From the NCBI GenBank assembly GCA_030584105.1, contig CP129491.1:3286001-3350000 (forward strand): 64,000 nucleotides of DNA. Reading direction: 5' to 3'. The stretch comes from UTCHB3 sp002050155 (GTDB taxonomy: Bacteria > Bacteroidota > Ignavibacteria > Ignavibacteriales > Ignavibacteriaceae). Under the pieces are notes generated by a model. That model ran no database searches. It was not told the origin of the DNA and saw nothing but the letters and a program-made list of their open reading frames with translations. Every line of letters starts with the position of its first letter. Position 1 is the stretch's first letter. Below, in pieces: positions 23,319 through 32,143 of this stretch. A program made the position numbers and the translations under genes.

Positions 23319-25327
23319 GTACAAACAGACTGTTTCTTGTAATCGGCAGTATGGCGGTCTTTTTGATCGTGTTAATCACGAGGTTGGTTTTTGTACAGAT
23401 CGTACACGCGAGTGATCTGGCATATTTTGCCAATAAGCAACAAGTAGGGATGGAGCCGTTGAAGCCTTCCCGTGGCTCTATTTACGACAGAAATGGAACG
23501 ATACTGGTTTACAGCCGGGATGAGGTTTCGTTTTTTGTTAATCCAAGGGTAGCGAGGAAGTACGGGAAAGATTCCGTTTTGGCGCAGAAATTAGCTGATT
23601 CGCTCGGGTATAATTTCCACGAGTTAAAAGCGAAAATTGATTCGGCAGACCGGACTTTTTGCATTTTAAAGGGTATCGATGCGAAGAAAGCGCAGAAAAT
23701 GCGTAGGGTTGTGGTTGATGGTTTAGAGTACCATGAAGACCCCGTTAGGGTCTATGAATACAATGCATTGGCATCGCATGTAATTGGTTTCGTTAACTAC
23801 GAGGGGAAAGGCATTGAAGGAATTGAAAGGAGCTACAACGACGAATTAGCGGGGAAACCGGGAAGCCGCTTCGTTCTTAAAGATGGCAAAGGGGCGGTAA
23901 TTTCGATTTTGGAAGAAAATTATAAAGATGCCGTGCCGGGCGCAAACATACAACTTACTATTGACAAAACTACGCAGCTTCTTTTGGAGAAAGAGTTAGC
24001 AGCGGGCGTAAAAGCGGCGAAAGCCATCAGTGCATTGGGGATTGTGATGGACCCGAACACAGGTGAAGTGCTGGCGTTGGCAAACTATCCGGGATATGAC
24101 CCGGGGAAATATATGGATTTTTCCGATGAAGTCAGGCGAAACAAAGCAGTTTCCGATATTTATGACCCCGGCTCAACTTTTAAGGGGATTTCCTTTTCCG
24201 GGTTGCTTGATCTGAAATTGGTTACACCTCAAACAGTGGTGGACATCGGTAACGGTACATTAAAATATTACGGGCACACAATAAATGATCATATAAGTTT
24301 ATCGTCGCTTACCGTGCGTGAGGTGCTCCGTTACTCGAGCAACATTGGAACGATAAAGTTAATAAACAGAATTTCGGACAACGAATTTTATAAATACTTA
24401 CGCAGTTATGGTTTTGGCAACTACACATACCTCGGTTTGCCGGGCGAAGTGAAAGGAATGCTTCCGCCGCCTGTTAAGTGGTCAAAATCATCAAAAGGGT
24501 CTATGGCTTACGGTTACGGAGTGTCGGTTACCCCAATTCAGCTGATCACGGCATATTCAGCCCTGGTGAACGGTGGCACACTTTATAAACCTTTATTAAT
24601 AAAGGCGTTAACGGATCAAAACGGGCAGGTAATTCAATCATTTGAACCGACAAAAATTCGTGATGTTATTACCCCTGAAACATCCGCACTGATGAGAGTT
24701 CTGCTTACGGATGTTGTAGAAAAGGGAACAGGGAAAAAGGCTCAAGTAGAAGGTGTGAAAATAGGCGGGAAGACGGGAACCTCACGCAGAATTATGAACG
24801 GAGGATATACGAAAAAGTCGTATAACTCATCTTTTATTGGCTTTTTTCCGGCGGATAAGCCGAAATATATTTGTCTGATATTGGTTAATACACACAAGCA
24901 GACCGGCATTACGGGGGGTGAGGTTGCTGCTCCCATCTTCAAAAATGTGGCTTCAGTTTTATCAGGGAAAAAGAGTGAAACAATCAGCGATATTTCATTG
25001 GTATCCGTTTCGGATGAAGACGACGAAGAAATAATAGCGCCGGAAGGTGGAAAACAAGAGAGCCAGACGAAGGATGTCTTTGTTCCAGTAACCCAAATTA
25101 AAAAAGCGGCTTCACAGGGCGCAGCGAAAGGGATAATGCCGGATCTTCGCGGCACTTCGTTAAAAGATGCGATCGGGCTGATTCAGAAGATGGATTTGAA
25201 ACTCACATGGTCAGGCACAGGTCGTGTGGTTGAGCAGAGCATAAAACCGGGTCAGAAACCGGCAAAAGGTTCGGTGATTGAACTTAAACTGCAGGAAAGA
25301 GCCATTTCCGGCGTAAATATATATTGA
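23315..25327 (+). CDS. ftsI: Division-specific transpeptidase FtsI/PBP3 with PASTA domain
   Basis: This 670-residue class B penicillin-binding protein has an N-terminal transmembrane anchor (about 7-28), a pedestal/dimerisation domain starting PSRGSIYDRNG (about 50-190), and a transpeptidase domain with SxxK in DPGSTFKG, SxN in YSSNIG and KTGT in GGKTGTSRR. A Ser/Glu/Asp-rich linker (about 560-600) leads to a single PASTA domain (about 605-668, beginning MPDLRGTSLKDA). PASTA domains on FtsI occur in Bacteroidota-side bacteria as well as Gram-positives. It crosslinks septal peptidoglycan in the periplasm, partnered with FtsW encoded downstream. Confidence 0.95.
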   Translation: MSTNRLFLVIGSMAVFLIVLITRLVFVQIVHASDLAYFANKQQVGMEPLKPSRGSIYDRNGTILVYSRDEVSFFVNPRVARKYGKDSVLAQKLADSLGYNFHELKAKIDSADRTFCILKGIDAKKAQKMRRVVVDGLEYHEDPVRVYEYNALASHVIGFVNYEGKGIEGIERSYNDELAGKPGSRFVLKDGKGAVISILEENYKDAVPGANIQLTIDKTTQLLLEKELAAGVKAAKAISALGIVMDPNTGEVLALANYPGYDPGKYMDFSDEVRRNKAVSDIYDPGSTFKGISFSGLLDLKLVTPQTVVDIGNGTLKYYGHTINDHISLSSLTVREVLRYSSNIGTIKLINRISDNEFYKYLRSYGFGNYTYLGLPGEVKGMLPPPVKWSKSSKGSMAYGYGVSVTPIQLITAYSALVNGGTLYKPLLIKALTDQNGQVIQSFEPTKIRDVITPETSALMRVLLTDVVEKGTGKKAQVEGVKIGGKTGTSRRIMNGGYTKKSYNSSFIGFFPADKPKYICLILVNTHKQTGITGGEVAAPIFKNVASVLSGKKSETISDISLVSVSDEDDEEIIAPEGGKQESQTKDVFVPVTQIKKAASQGAAKGIMPDLRGTSLKDAIGLIQKMDLKLTWSGTGRVVEQSIKPGQKPAKGSVIELKLQERAISGVNIY

Positions 25328-25331
25328 ATTT

Positions 25332-26798
25332 ATGAAACTTAACGAATTATTAGAACACCTTACGGTAATACAATTAACCGGTGATTTTGTAGCGAACGAA
25401 ATTTCCGGAATTTTTCATAACTCGACGAAAGTTACTCCCGGCTCACTTTTTGTGGCAATTAAAGGCTACAAAACCGACGGTCATCTTTACGCTATGGATG
25501 CTTTCAGTAAAGGGGCGGCTGCAATTGTGGTTGAAGACACGAACGCAATTCCGGATGAAATATTCAGACGAAGTGGCAAAGCGAAAATTGTGGTATCCGA
25601 CAGCAGAAAAGCGCTGGCGCTTCTTTCAGGTGCCTTTTACCGCTTCCCTTCAAAAAAACTGAGGTTATACGGTATTACGGGGACAAAGGGGAAAACCACC
25701 ACTTCATTTTTCGTCAAAAAGATTTTGGAGAAAGCGGGTCATAAAACGGGTTTAATTGGCACCATTGCAAATATGATCGGCGAAACTGTGGTACCAACTG
25801 AATTGACAACACCCGAATCGGTTGAGTTAAACGCACTTTTTGCCCGGATGGTTGAAGAAGGCTGTACTGCTGCGGTTATGGAAGTTTCGTCGCACTCTCT
25901 GTTTTTGAACAGAACTTACGGGCTTGATTTCGACGGGGTTATTTTTACAAATCTTTCGAGTGAGCACCGTGATTTTCATGAGACAATGGATGATTATGCC
26001 ACAGCAAAGAAGATTTTGTTCGATAACTTAAAGAGCGGTGCTCCCGCTGTTTTTAATATGGACGACCAGTACGGCTGTTTTATTTTGAAAGATACTGCCG
26101 GCAGAAAAGTTAGTTTCGGCAAACTCGCCGGGAATTACCGGATAGAAAATATTGAGTATGATTTCTCGGGTACTTCCTTTGTAATCGACCATTACAGCGT
26201 AAAAACAAACATCAGAACTGCGTTGGTTGGTGAATTTAATGCTTATAACGCAGCTGCGGCTTATGTGCTGATGGTTGAAGCCGGTTACGATCAAAAATTG
26301 GTGATCGAAGCTATTGGCGAAATGCCGCAGGTTGACGGCAGGTTCGAGCTGATTAAAAAAGGAGATAAAAAAGTGCTGATAGACTATGCGCACAGCCCGG
26401 GCGCTTTAGAACAGGTTTTGATAAGTATTAACAGTTTAGCGGGGGAGTCCCCGGTTTACACCGTGGTTGGATGTGGCGGAAACCGTGACAGGATGAAACG
26501 ACCGGTGATGGGTAAAATAGCCTCGGAAATGTCGTCTGTTGCAGTTATTACCAGCGATAATCCGAGAGATGAAGACCCGGAGGCAATTATAAAAGAAGTG
26601 GTGGCAGGTATTCAGAAAGATAACTACTTAGTTTATGTTAACCGGGAAGAAGCGATTAAAAGGGCGATTACAGAAAGCCCCGAAAATTCTATTATTCTTG
26701 TCGCCGGTAAGGGACATGAAGATTATCAGATTATTAAGGGGGTTAAATCGCATTTTTCGGACAGAGAAATTGCCGAAAAATATTTGAAAGAAATTTAA
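25332..26798 (+). CDS. murE: UDP-MurNAc-L-Ala-D-Glu:meso-DAP ligase MurE
   Basis: This 488-residue Mur ligase has an N-terminal UDP-binding domain (HNSTKVTPGSLFVAIKG), an ATP-binding P loop TGTKGKTTTSF (near 113), a central domain with the carbamoylated-Lys region, and a C-terminal domain with the substrate-selecting motif DNPRDEDP. DNPR is the signature of enzymes adding meso-diaminopimelate rather than lysine, so the cell wall is predicted to be DAP-type. It starts 4 bp after ftsI. A 7-bp repeat begins over its stop codon. Confidence 0.96.
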   Translation: MKLNELLEHLTVIQLTGDFVANEISGIFHNSTKVTPGSLFVAIKGYKTDGHLYAMDAFSKGAAAIVVEDTNAIPDEIFRRSGKAKIVVSDSRKALALLSGAFYRFPSKKLRLYGITGTKGKTTTSFFVKKILEKAGHKTGLIGTIANMIGETVVPTELTTPESVELNALFARMVEEGCTAAVMEVSSHSLFLNRTYGLDFDGVIFTNLSSEHRDFHETMDDYATAKKILFDNLKSGAPAVFNMDDQYGCFILKDTAGRKVSFGKLAGNYRIENIEYDFSGTSFVIDHYSVKTNIRTALVGEFNAYNAAAAYVLMVEAGYDQKLVIEAIGEMPQVDGRFELIKKGDKKVLIDYAHSPGALEQVLISINSLAGESPVYTVVGCGGNRDRMKRPVMGKIASEMSSVAVITSDNPRDEDPEAIIKEVVAGIQKDNYLVYVNREEAIKRAITESPENSIILVAGKGHEDYQIIKGVKSHFSDREIAEKYLKEI

Positions 26799-26820
26799 GA
26801 TTTAAGATTTAAGATTTAAG
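26793..26820 (+). repeat. 7-bp tandem repeat across the murE stop codon
   Basis: Four perfect copies of ATTTAAG lie at 26793-26799, 26800-26806, 26807-26813 and 26814-26820. The first contains the murE stop TAA (26796-26798). Confidence 0.95.
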
Positions 26821-26838
26821 AAATCAACAATCATCATC

Positions 26839-28371
26839 ATGCTGAGCCTTAAAAGAATTTTGGAAATTGAAAATAACCGTTTCAGAACGGCAAACTTGGA
26901 TGAAAACACGGTTTTCAGCTCGGTGGTTATTGATTCCCGCAAAGTTCAGCCGGGTGCGCTTTTCGTTGCTATTAAGGGTGAAAGGTTTGACGGACACAAT
27001 TTTGCTGATGATGTACTTAAAGCCGGCGCTGCCGCAATTGTTGTAAATGGGCGTAAATTCAAACATTTTGCGGAGCACGGTGCTCCGGTTATCGGTGCTC
27101 CCAATACAGTGGGAGCATTTGGGGGCATTGCGGGAGCATGGAGAGCGGAGCATGGTGCTCCCGTTATAGCACTAACTGGCAGCAATGGCAAAACAACCAC
27201 TAAAGATATACTTGCAACACTGCTTGGATCAAAATATCGGGTAGTTTCAACAGTTGCAAACAACAACAATCACATTGGTGTTCCGTTAACATTGCTTGAA
27301 ACCGGGGAAGATACTCAATTCGTAGTCTGTGAGGTTGGTACAAACCATTTCGGTGAAGTGGAATACTCAGCCCGAATTGCACAGCCCGATCATGCTGCTA
27401 TAACAAACATTGGTGACTCTCACCTTGAATTTCTTTTGAACCGGAGAGGTGTAAAAAAAGAAAAAGAAGCATTGTTGCAGATTACGGCTGAGCGCAAAGG
27501 CAAAGTTTATTTAAACATAGATGACCCCTTTCTTGCGAGAATGGTAAAAAAATTCCCGAACGCCGTTACAGTTTCAATGAAGAAAGAAGCAACAGTAAGG
27601 GGCAAATTGTTGGGATTCTCAGAAACAGGGTACCCGCAACTTCAAATCAGTTTCAGCGGTGACGATGCAGGTAATAAAAGCGAAGTAATCACTCGTAAAA
27701 GCGTGAACGCCGGTAAGGAAAGCGAAGTAATCACCGGCAAAGGGGGAAGCAGCAGCCGAATTAGTAATAAGGGGGCGGGGTACAACGAAGGTGTTAGCGT
27801 CAAAGGCGAAAAAATTGAAATTACAATGAACCTTTACGGTAAAAAAAATTGCGAAAACGCCCTGTTAGCTGCTGCAATTGCGTTTGAATGCGGTATGACC
27901 GGTGAAGAAATAAAAAAAGCGTTTGAATCAGTGAAACCGCCGAAAGGACGAATGAACAGATTCAGCTTTAAGAAATTCGACCTCATAGACGATACTTACA
28001 ACGCTAACCCGGCAAGCATGAAAAATGCGTTTGAAGCAATTTCCAACGATTCAGTTTTTAAAAACAGAATCGTAATTCTTGGGGATATGTTCGAACTTGG
28101 AAAAGAAGCCAGACATCATCACGAAGAATTGGTTAAACCGTTGGTTCGTGCTAAAGTAAAACTTGCTCTTTTAACCGGCAAGAACATAAAATATCTTCAC
28201 GATAAACTCAACCATAGCGGGAAAAACTCGTTGCACTTTTCATCGAAAGAAAAGTTGATTGAATACCTTAAAAATCTCGATTTATCTCACTCGTTGATAT
28301 TGGTAAAGGGTTCACGCGGAATGCAAATGGAAACCATAGTTGAATTTCTAAAAGACGAAGCAAAATCTTAA
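26839..28371 (+). CDS. murF: UDP-MurNAc-tripeptide:D-Ala-D-Ala ligase MurF, with insertions
   Basis: This 510-residue protein is larger than most MurF proteins (about 450). The family P loop TGSNGKTTTKD is intact, as are the NNNNHIGVPLTLLE, FGEVEYSARI, DDTYNANPASM and VKGSRGMQME motifs. Two insertions explain the extra length. One, just before the P loop, carries two copies of AEHGAPVI separated by a Gly/Ala stretch. The other, near residues 274-315, is a low-complexity Lys/Ser/Gly stretch with two copies of SEVIT. Both look like recent in-frame DNA duplications in surface loops. The enzyme adds D-Ala-D-Ala to the UDP-MurNAc tripeptide in the cytoplasm. Confidence 0.95.
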   Translation: MLSLKRILEIENNRFRTANLDENTVFSSVVIDSRKVQPGALFVAIKGERFDGHNFADDVLKAGAAAIVVNGRKFKHFAEHGAPVIGAPNTVGAFGGIAGAWRAEHGAPVIALTGSNGKTTTKDILATLLGSKYRVVSTVANNNNHIGVPLTLLETGEDTQFVVCEVGTNHFGEVEYSARIAQPDHAAITNIGDSHLEFLLNRRGVKKEKEALLQITAERKGKVYLNIDDPFLARMVKKFPNAVTVSMKKEATVRGKLLGFSETGYPQLQISFSGDDAGNKSEVITRKSVNAGKESEVITGKGGSSSRISNKGAGYNEGVSVKGEKIEITMNLYGKKNCENALLAAAIAFECGMTGEEIKKAFESVKPPKGRMNRFSFKKFDLIDDTYNANPASMKNAFEAISNDSVFKNRIVILGDMFELGKEARHHHEELVKPLVRAKVKLALLTGKNIKYLHDKLNHSGKNSLHFSSKEKLIEYLKNLDLSHSLILVKGSRGMQMETIVEFLKDEAKS

Positions 28372-28449
28372 AATGCAAAGCAAAATCTTAAAAGACCGGG
28401 CAAAACCCTTAAAAGAAGAAGCAAAATCTTAAAATGCAAAGCAAATAAA
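28360..28449 (+). repeat. 20-bp degenerate repeat starting at the murF stop codon
   Basis: GCAAAA(T/C)(C)CTTAAAA-type units start at 28360 (overlapping the murF stop TAA 28369-28371), 28380, 28400 and 28421. The segment AGCAAAATCTTAAAATGCAA is nearly identical in the first and last units. The array fills the 93-bp gap to mraY. Confidence 0.9.
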
Positions 28450-28464
28450 GAAAAAGGCAAATAG

Positions 28465-29574
28465 ATGCTTTATTATTTACTCGATTATCTGAACAAAGTT
28501 TTTGACCCTCCGGGATTGGATATGGTAAAATATCTCACATTCCGTTCTGCTGTTTCAGCGATTACAGCGCTGATTATGGCATTTTATTTTGGTCCGAAGA
28601 TAATCAGGAAGTTGCAAGAGCACCAAATTGGTGAGAAAATCAAGGATTTTGGTCCGAAATCACATTTCAGCAAAGCCGGCACCCCCACAATGGGTGGTCT
28701 GATAATTCTCGTTTGTGTGTTCATACCTGTTCTTTTATGGGGCGATCTGAAAAGCACCTATGTTTGGTTATTGTTGGTTGGCACGATGTTTCTGGGTGGT
28801 GTTGGTTTCTTAGACGATTACCTGAAAGTGGTAAAAAAGATGAGAAACGGTTTAATTGCCCGTTACAAACTGATAGGGCAGGTGTTGATGGGCTTGCTTG
28901 TGGGTGCTGTTCTCTATTTTTCACCGGAATTTGCAGAAGTGCAGGGGCTGACAACAATTCCTTTCTTCAAAGATTTGAACTTGGACCTGAGTTATCTTTA
29001 TATCCCGGTGGTAATTTTCATCATCACCGCCACCTCGAACGCAGTCAATTTAACTGACGGGCTCGACGGGCTTGCAATCGGGCTTACAATAATTGCGATG
29101 ATTGCTTTGGGGATTATCAGTTATGTTTCCGGTAATATGATCTACTCCGACTATTTAAATATACAGTACCTTCAGGGTTCGGGTGAACTTACGGTATTTA
29201 TAGCAGCACTTATTGGGGCGGGGCTTGGTTTTTTGTGGTTCAACTCGTTTCCTGCGCAGGTTTTCATGGGGGATACCGGTTCACTGGCGATCGGAGGGGC
29301 TTTTGGGATTATTGCAGTGATGGTCAGGAAAGAATTGTTGCTTCCAATCCTTGGCGGAATTTTCTTTTTTGAGACAATTTCGGTGATAATCCAGACCTCA
29401 TATTTTAAATACACAAAGAAAAAATACGGCGAGGGAAGAAGATTCTTCAAAATGGCGCCAATTCACCATCATTTTGAAATGACCGGCTTAACAGAACCAA
29501 AAATTGTTATCCGTTTTTACATCATCGGTATAATTTTAGCAATAGTAAGTTTAACATCATTTAAGATCAGATAA
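28465..29574 (+). CDS. mraY: Phospho-N-acetylmuramoyl-pentapeptide transferase MraY
   Basis: This 369-residue polytopic enzyme of about ten helices makes lipid I at the inner membrane. Conserved motifs: GTPTMGG near residue 74, the Mg-binding DDYLKV, NLTDGLDGLA, the catalytic-loop GDTGSLAIGG and the cytoplasmic APIHHHFE. The length is typical. It lies between murF and murD with a 2-bp gap to murD. Confidence 0.97.
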   Translation: MLYYLLDYLNKVFDPPGLDMVKYLTFRSAVSAITALIMAFYFGPKIIRKLQEHQIGEKIKDFGPKSHFSKAGTPTMGGLIILVCVFIPVLLWGDLKSTYVWLLLVGTMFLGGVGFLDDYLKVVKKMRNGLIARYKLIGQVLMGLLVGAVLYFSPEFAEVQGLTTIPFFKDLNLDLSYLYIPVVIFIITATSNAVNLTDGLDGLAIGLTIIAMIALGIISYVSGNMIYSDYLNIQYLQGSGELTVFIAALIGAGLGFLWFNSFPAQVFMGDTGSLAIGGAFGIIAVMVRKELLLPILGGIFFFETISVIIQTSYFKYTKKKYGEGRRFFKMAPIHHHFEMTGLTEPKIVIRFYIIGIILAIVSLTSFKIR

Positions 29575-29576
29575 CA

Positions 29577-30929
29577 GTGAACATTTACGAAAACACGAAA
29601 ATTTCAATAATCGGAGCGGCGCGCAGCGGCGAGGCAGCGGCTTATCTCGCACAGAAGTTAGGTGCGGTTCCTTTCGTAAGTGATAACGGTGCTCCGGATA
29701 AACTGCACGAAACCGCCGAAAGGCTGCGTGCGGCAGGCATCGGGTTTGAAGCCGGAGCAAATTCCAACGCTGTTTTCGACTGTGATGTTATGGTTGTTTC
29801 ACCCGGCGTTCCGACTGAAGCAAGGGTGGTGCAGGATGCAATGGACAGAGGGATAAAGCTTATCAGCGAAATTGAATTTGCGGCGTCGGTTTGTCCTGCA
29901 AATATTTTTGCTGTTACCGGAACAAACGGCAAAACTACCACCACTTCGTTGTTGTATCATATTTTTAAGCTGACAGGGAAGAAAGCGTTCACTGCCGGTA
30001 ACATTGGGCTTGCGTTTTCAGATATTGTTCCCGAGTGTGATGCAGAGACTTTGGTTGCGCTTGAAGTCTCAAGTTTTCAGCTGGATTTTATAAAGAAATT
30101 CAAGCCCAAAGGCGCTGCATTGCTGAACATAACGCCAGACCATTTAAACAGATACGGCTACAACTTTGAAAACTATGTGAAATCAAAATACCGCATTTTT
30201 ATGAATCAGAAAGAGGGGGACACATCCGTTTATAATTTTGACGACCGGGTAATCAGAGAGCATGGGTTCAAAGGGGGCACGATAAAATATTTTTCAACCC
30301 GCAATGAAGTTGAAGAGGGTGCATATCTCTCAGGTGAAAAAATAATTGCCGTCAGCAGCGGACAAAAATTGTTCTCTTTCGATGTCCGTGAGATGAACTT
30401 AAAGGGAGAGCACAACTATGCAAACGCAGCCGCAGCAGTAACTTTGGCAGTAAGTGCGGGTGTGCCGGCTGATACGATTATTGAAGGGCTAAAAACATTC
30501 CAAGCGGTTGAACACCGCCTTGAACCTGTGCCGGCTTCCGACGGAATAGTTTACATAAATGACTCAAAAGCCACTAATGTTGATTCGGTGGTTTATGCTC
30601 TGAAAAGTTTTGAGACTCCAATATATCTGATTTTGGGCGGAATTGATAAAGGAAACAACTACGATTTGATTCGCGATCTTGTGTTAAAAAATGTTAAGAA
30701 AATTTATGCAATTGGCGAGTCTGCCGAAAAAATAATTGAATACTTCGGCGGGTTGCTGCCTGTTGAGCACAAGAATTCGCTTTACGACTGTGTTGTTTCG
30801 GGTCATAACGAAGCAAACCCGGGTGAAGTGGTTCTTCTTTCACCTGCGTGTGCAAGTTTTGATATGTTTGATAACTACGAGCACCGCGGTAAAGTTTTCA
30901 AGGCTGCAGTTCAGGAGGCAGCGGGATGA
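29577..30929 (+). CDS. murD: UDP-MurNAc-L-Ala:D-Glu ligase MurD
   Basis: This 450-residue Mur ligase has an N-terminal Rossmann-like domain (ISIIGAARSGEAAA), the ATP motif TGTNGKTTTTSLL, a central motif EVSSFQLD, LNITPDHLNRYG and the C-terminal NDSKATNVDS with LSPACASFDMFDNYE, all typical of MurD. The start is GTG 29577, three bases after the mraY stop. It overlaps ftsW by 4 nt (ATGA). It adds D-glutamate in the second cytoplasmic step of stem peptide assembly. Confidence 0.96.
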   Translation: MNIYENTKISIIGAARSGEAAAYLAQKLGAVPFVSDNGAPDKLHETAERLRAAGIGFEAGANSNAVFDCDVMVVSPGVPTEARVVQDAMDRGIKLISEIEFAASVCPANIFAVTGTNGKTTTTSLLYHIFKLTGKKAFTAGNIGLAFSDIVPECDAETLVALEVSSFQLDFIKKFKPKGAALLNITPDHLNRYGYNFENYVKSKYRIFMNQKEGDTSVYNFDDRVIREHGFKGGTIKYFSTRNEVEEGAYLSGEKIIAVSSGQKLFSFDVREMNLKGEHNYANAAAAVTLAVSAGVPADTIIEGLKTFQAVEHRLEPVPASDGIVYINDSKATNVDSVVYALKSFETPIYLILGGIDKGNNYDLIRDLVLKNVKKIYAIGESAEKIIEYFGGLLPVEHKNSLYDCVVSGHNEANPGEVVLLSPACASFDMFDNYEHRGKVFKAAVQEAAG

Positions 30930-32143
30930 AACTTTACTCAACAATAATTTTTATATGTGCAGTAGCGTTGATGATTGGCGGCTCTTTAATGGTGCTTTCG
31001 GCAAGCAGCACATTTTCTGCGATAACATTTCAGGATGCCGAGCGCCTGTTCACGGGGCACCTTGGGAAAGTTATTATCGGGTTTATTCTGATGGTGATAA
31101 TGCCGTTTTTTGACTACCGGATTTACAAAAAATACAGCAAATATCTGCTGATTTTTGGGATACTTCTCCTGATAGCGGTGCTGTTCACTGCACCGAGCAT
31201 TAAAGGTTCAATGCGTGTTATCAGCCTGGGCGGGATGTCGTTTCAGCCCGTTGAATTGGTAAAACTGCTGCTCTTTATACATATCGCGGCGCTATTGGAG
31301 AGAACGGGCGAGGAAATAACCGACCTGAAACGGGGCGTTGTAATTCCGATGGTTTGGATAGGAAGTGTTGCTCTCTTAGTATTTCTGCAGCCGAATGTAA
31401 GCAACGGCGTGCTGATATTAGTAACCGGCATAGCTATGATGTTTGTAGCCGGCATCAGGGTTCAGCATTTTATGACTTTTGCCGGCGCAGGCGGTGCGCT
31501 CGCAATTTTGTACGCTTTAATTAAACCGCATTCGCTTAAGAGGATATCAACTTATTTGGGTGCTGTTTTCGGCAGTGGCGAGTTCCACCCTCAGGTGTTG
31601 CAGTCGTTATATGGTCTTGGAAGTGGCGGGTTATTAGGCGTTGGTTTGGGTAAGAGTGCTCAAAGGAACCTCTTTTTACCTGAAGCATACGGTGATTTTA
31701 TTTTCGCAATACTTGGCGAAGAACTTGGGTTTATAGGTACCGTGGTAACACTTCTGCTATACGCAACAATCTTTGTTCTCGGTATTTTGATAGCAAAAAA
31801 CGCTCCCGATAAGTTCGGGAAGTTGTTGGCTTTTTCAATAGCACTTTCAATACCGTTATATGCGTTTGTTAACGCTGCGGTTGCAATAGGGGTATTTCCT
31901 GTAACGGGGTTGCCGCTGCCGTTAATCAGTCATGGTGGCACAGCGGTAATCATTGTTTGCATGTCGCTCGGCATCCTCTTAAGTATAGGAATGCACACAA
32001 AGCCAAAAGGTTCAGGAAGTGGCAGCGAGAGCGAAACCGGCAACCGTGAAAGCGGAAGCAGTAAGAGAAATAAGCCTGACTACGACAGCAAAAAAAGTCA
32101 TGAAACCGATGAAGATAACGATCCACTCGGAGTATTCAGTTGA
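30926..32143 (+). CDS. ftsW: Septal peptidoglycan glycosyltransferase FtsW
   Basis: This 405-residue SEDS-family protein has about ten transmembrane helices. Recognisable pieces include GGSLMVLSASS at the N-terminus, the FQPVELVKLL segment with the conserved Glu/Lys region, LGSGGLLGVGLG in the large loop, GDFIFAILGEELGFIG and the final GLPLPLISHGGTA. It polymerises lipid II at the septum with FtsI. The cytoplasmic tail (about 365-405) is a Ser/Glu/Lys-rich low-complexity stretch. It overlaps murD by 4 nt, and murG starts inside its stop codon. Confidence 0.96.
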   Translation: MKLYSTIIFICAVALMIGGSLMVLSASSTFSAITFQDAERLFTGHLGKVIIGFILMVIMPFFDYRIYKKYSKYLLIFGILLLIAVLFTAPSIKGSMRVISLGGMSFQPVELVKLLLFIHIAALLERTGEEITDLKRGVVIPMVWIGSVALLVFLQPNVSNGVLILVTGIAMMFVAGIRVQHFMTFAGAGGALAILYALIKPHSLKRISTYLGAVFGSGEFHPQVLQSLYGLGSGGLLGVGLGKSAQRNLFLPEAYGDFIFAILGEELGFIGTVVTLLLYATIFVLGILIAKNAPDKFGKLLAFSIALSIPLYAFVNAAVAIGVFPVTGLPLPLISHGGTAVIIVCMSLGILLSIGMHTKPKGSGSGSESETGNRESGSSKRNKPDYDSKKSHETDEDNDPLGVFS

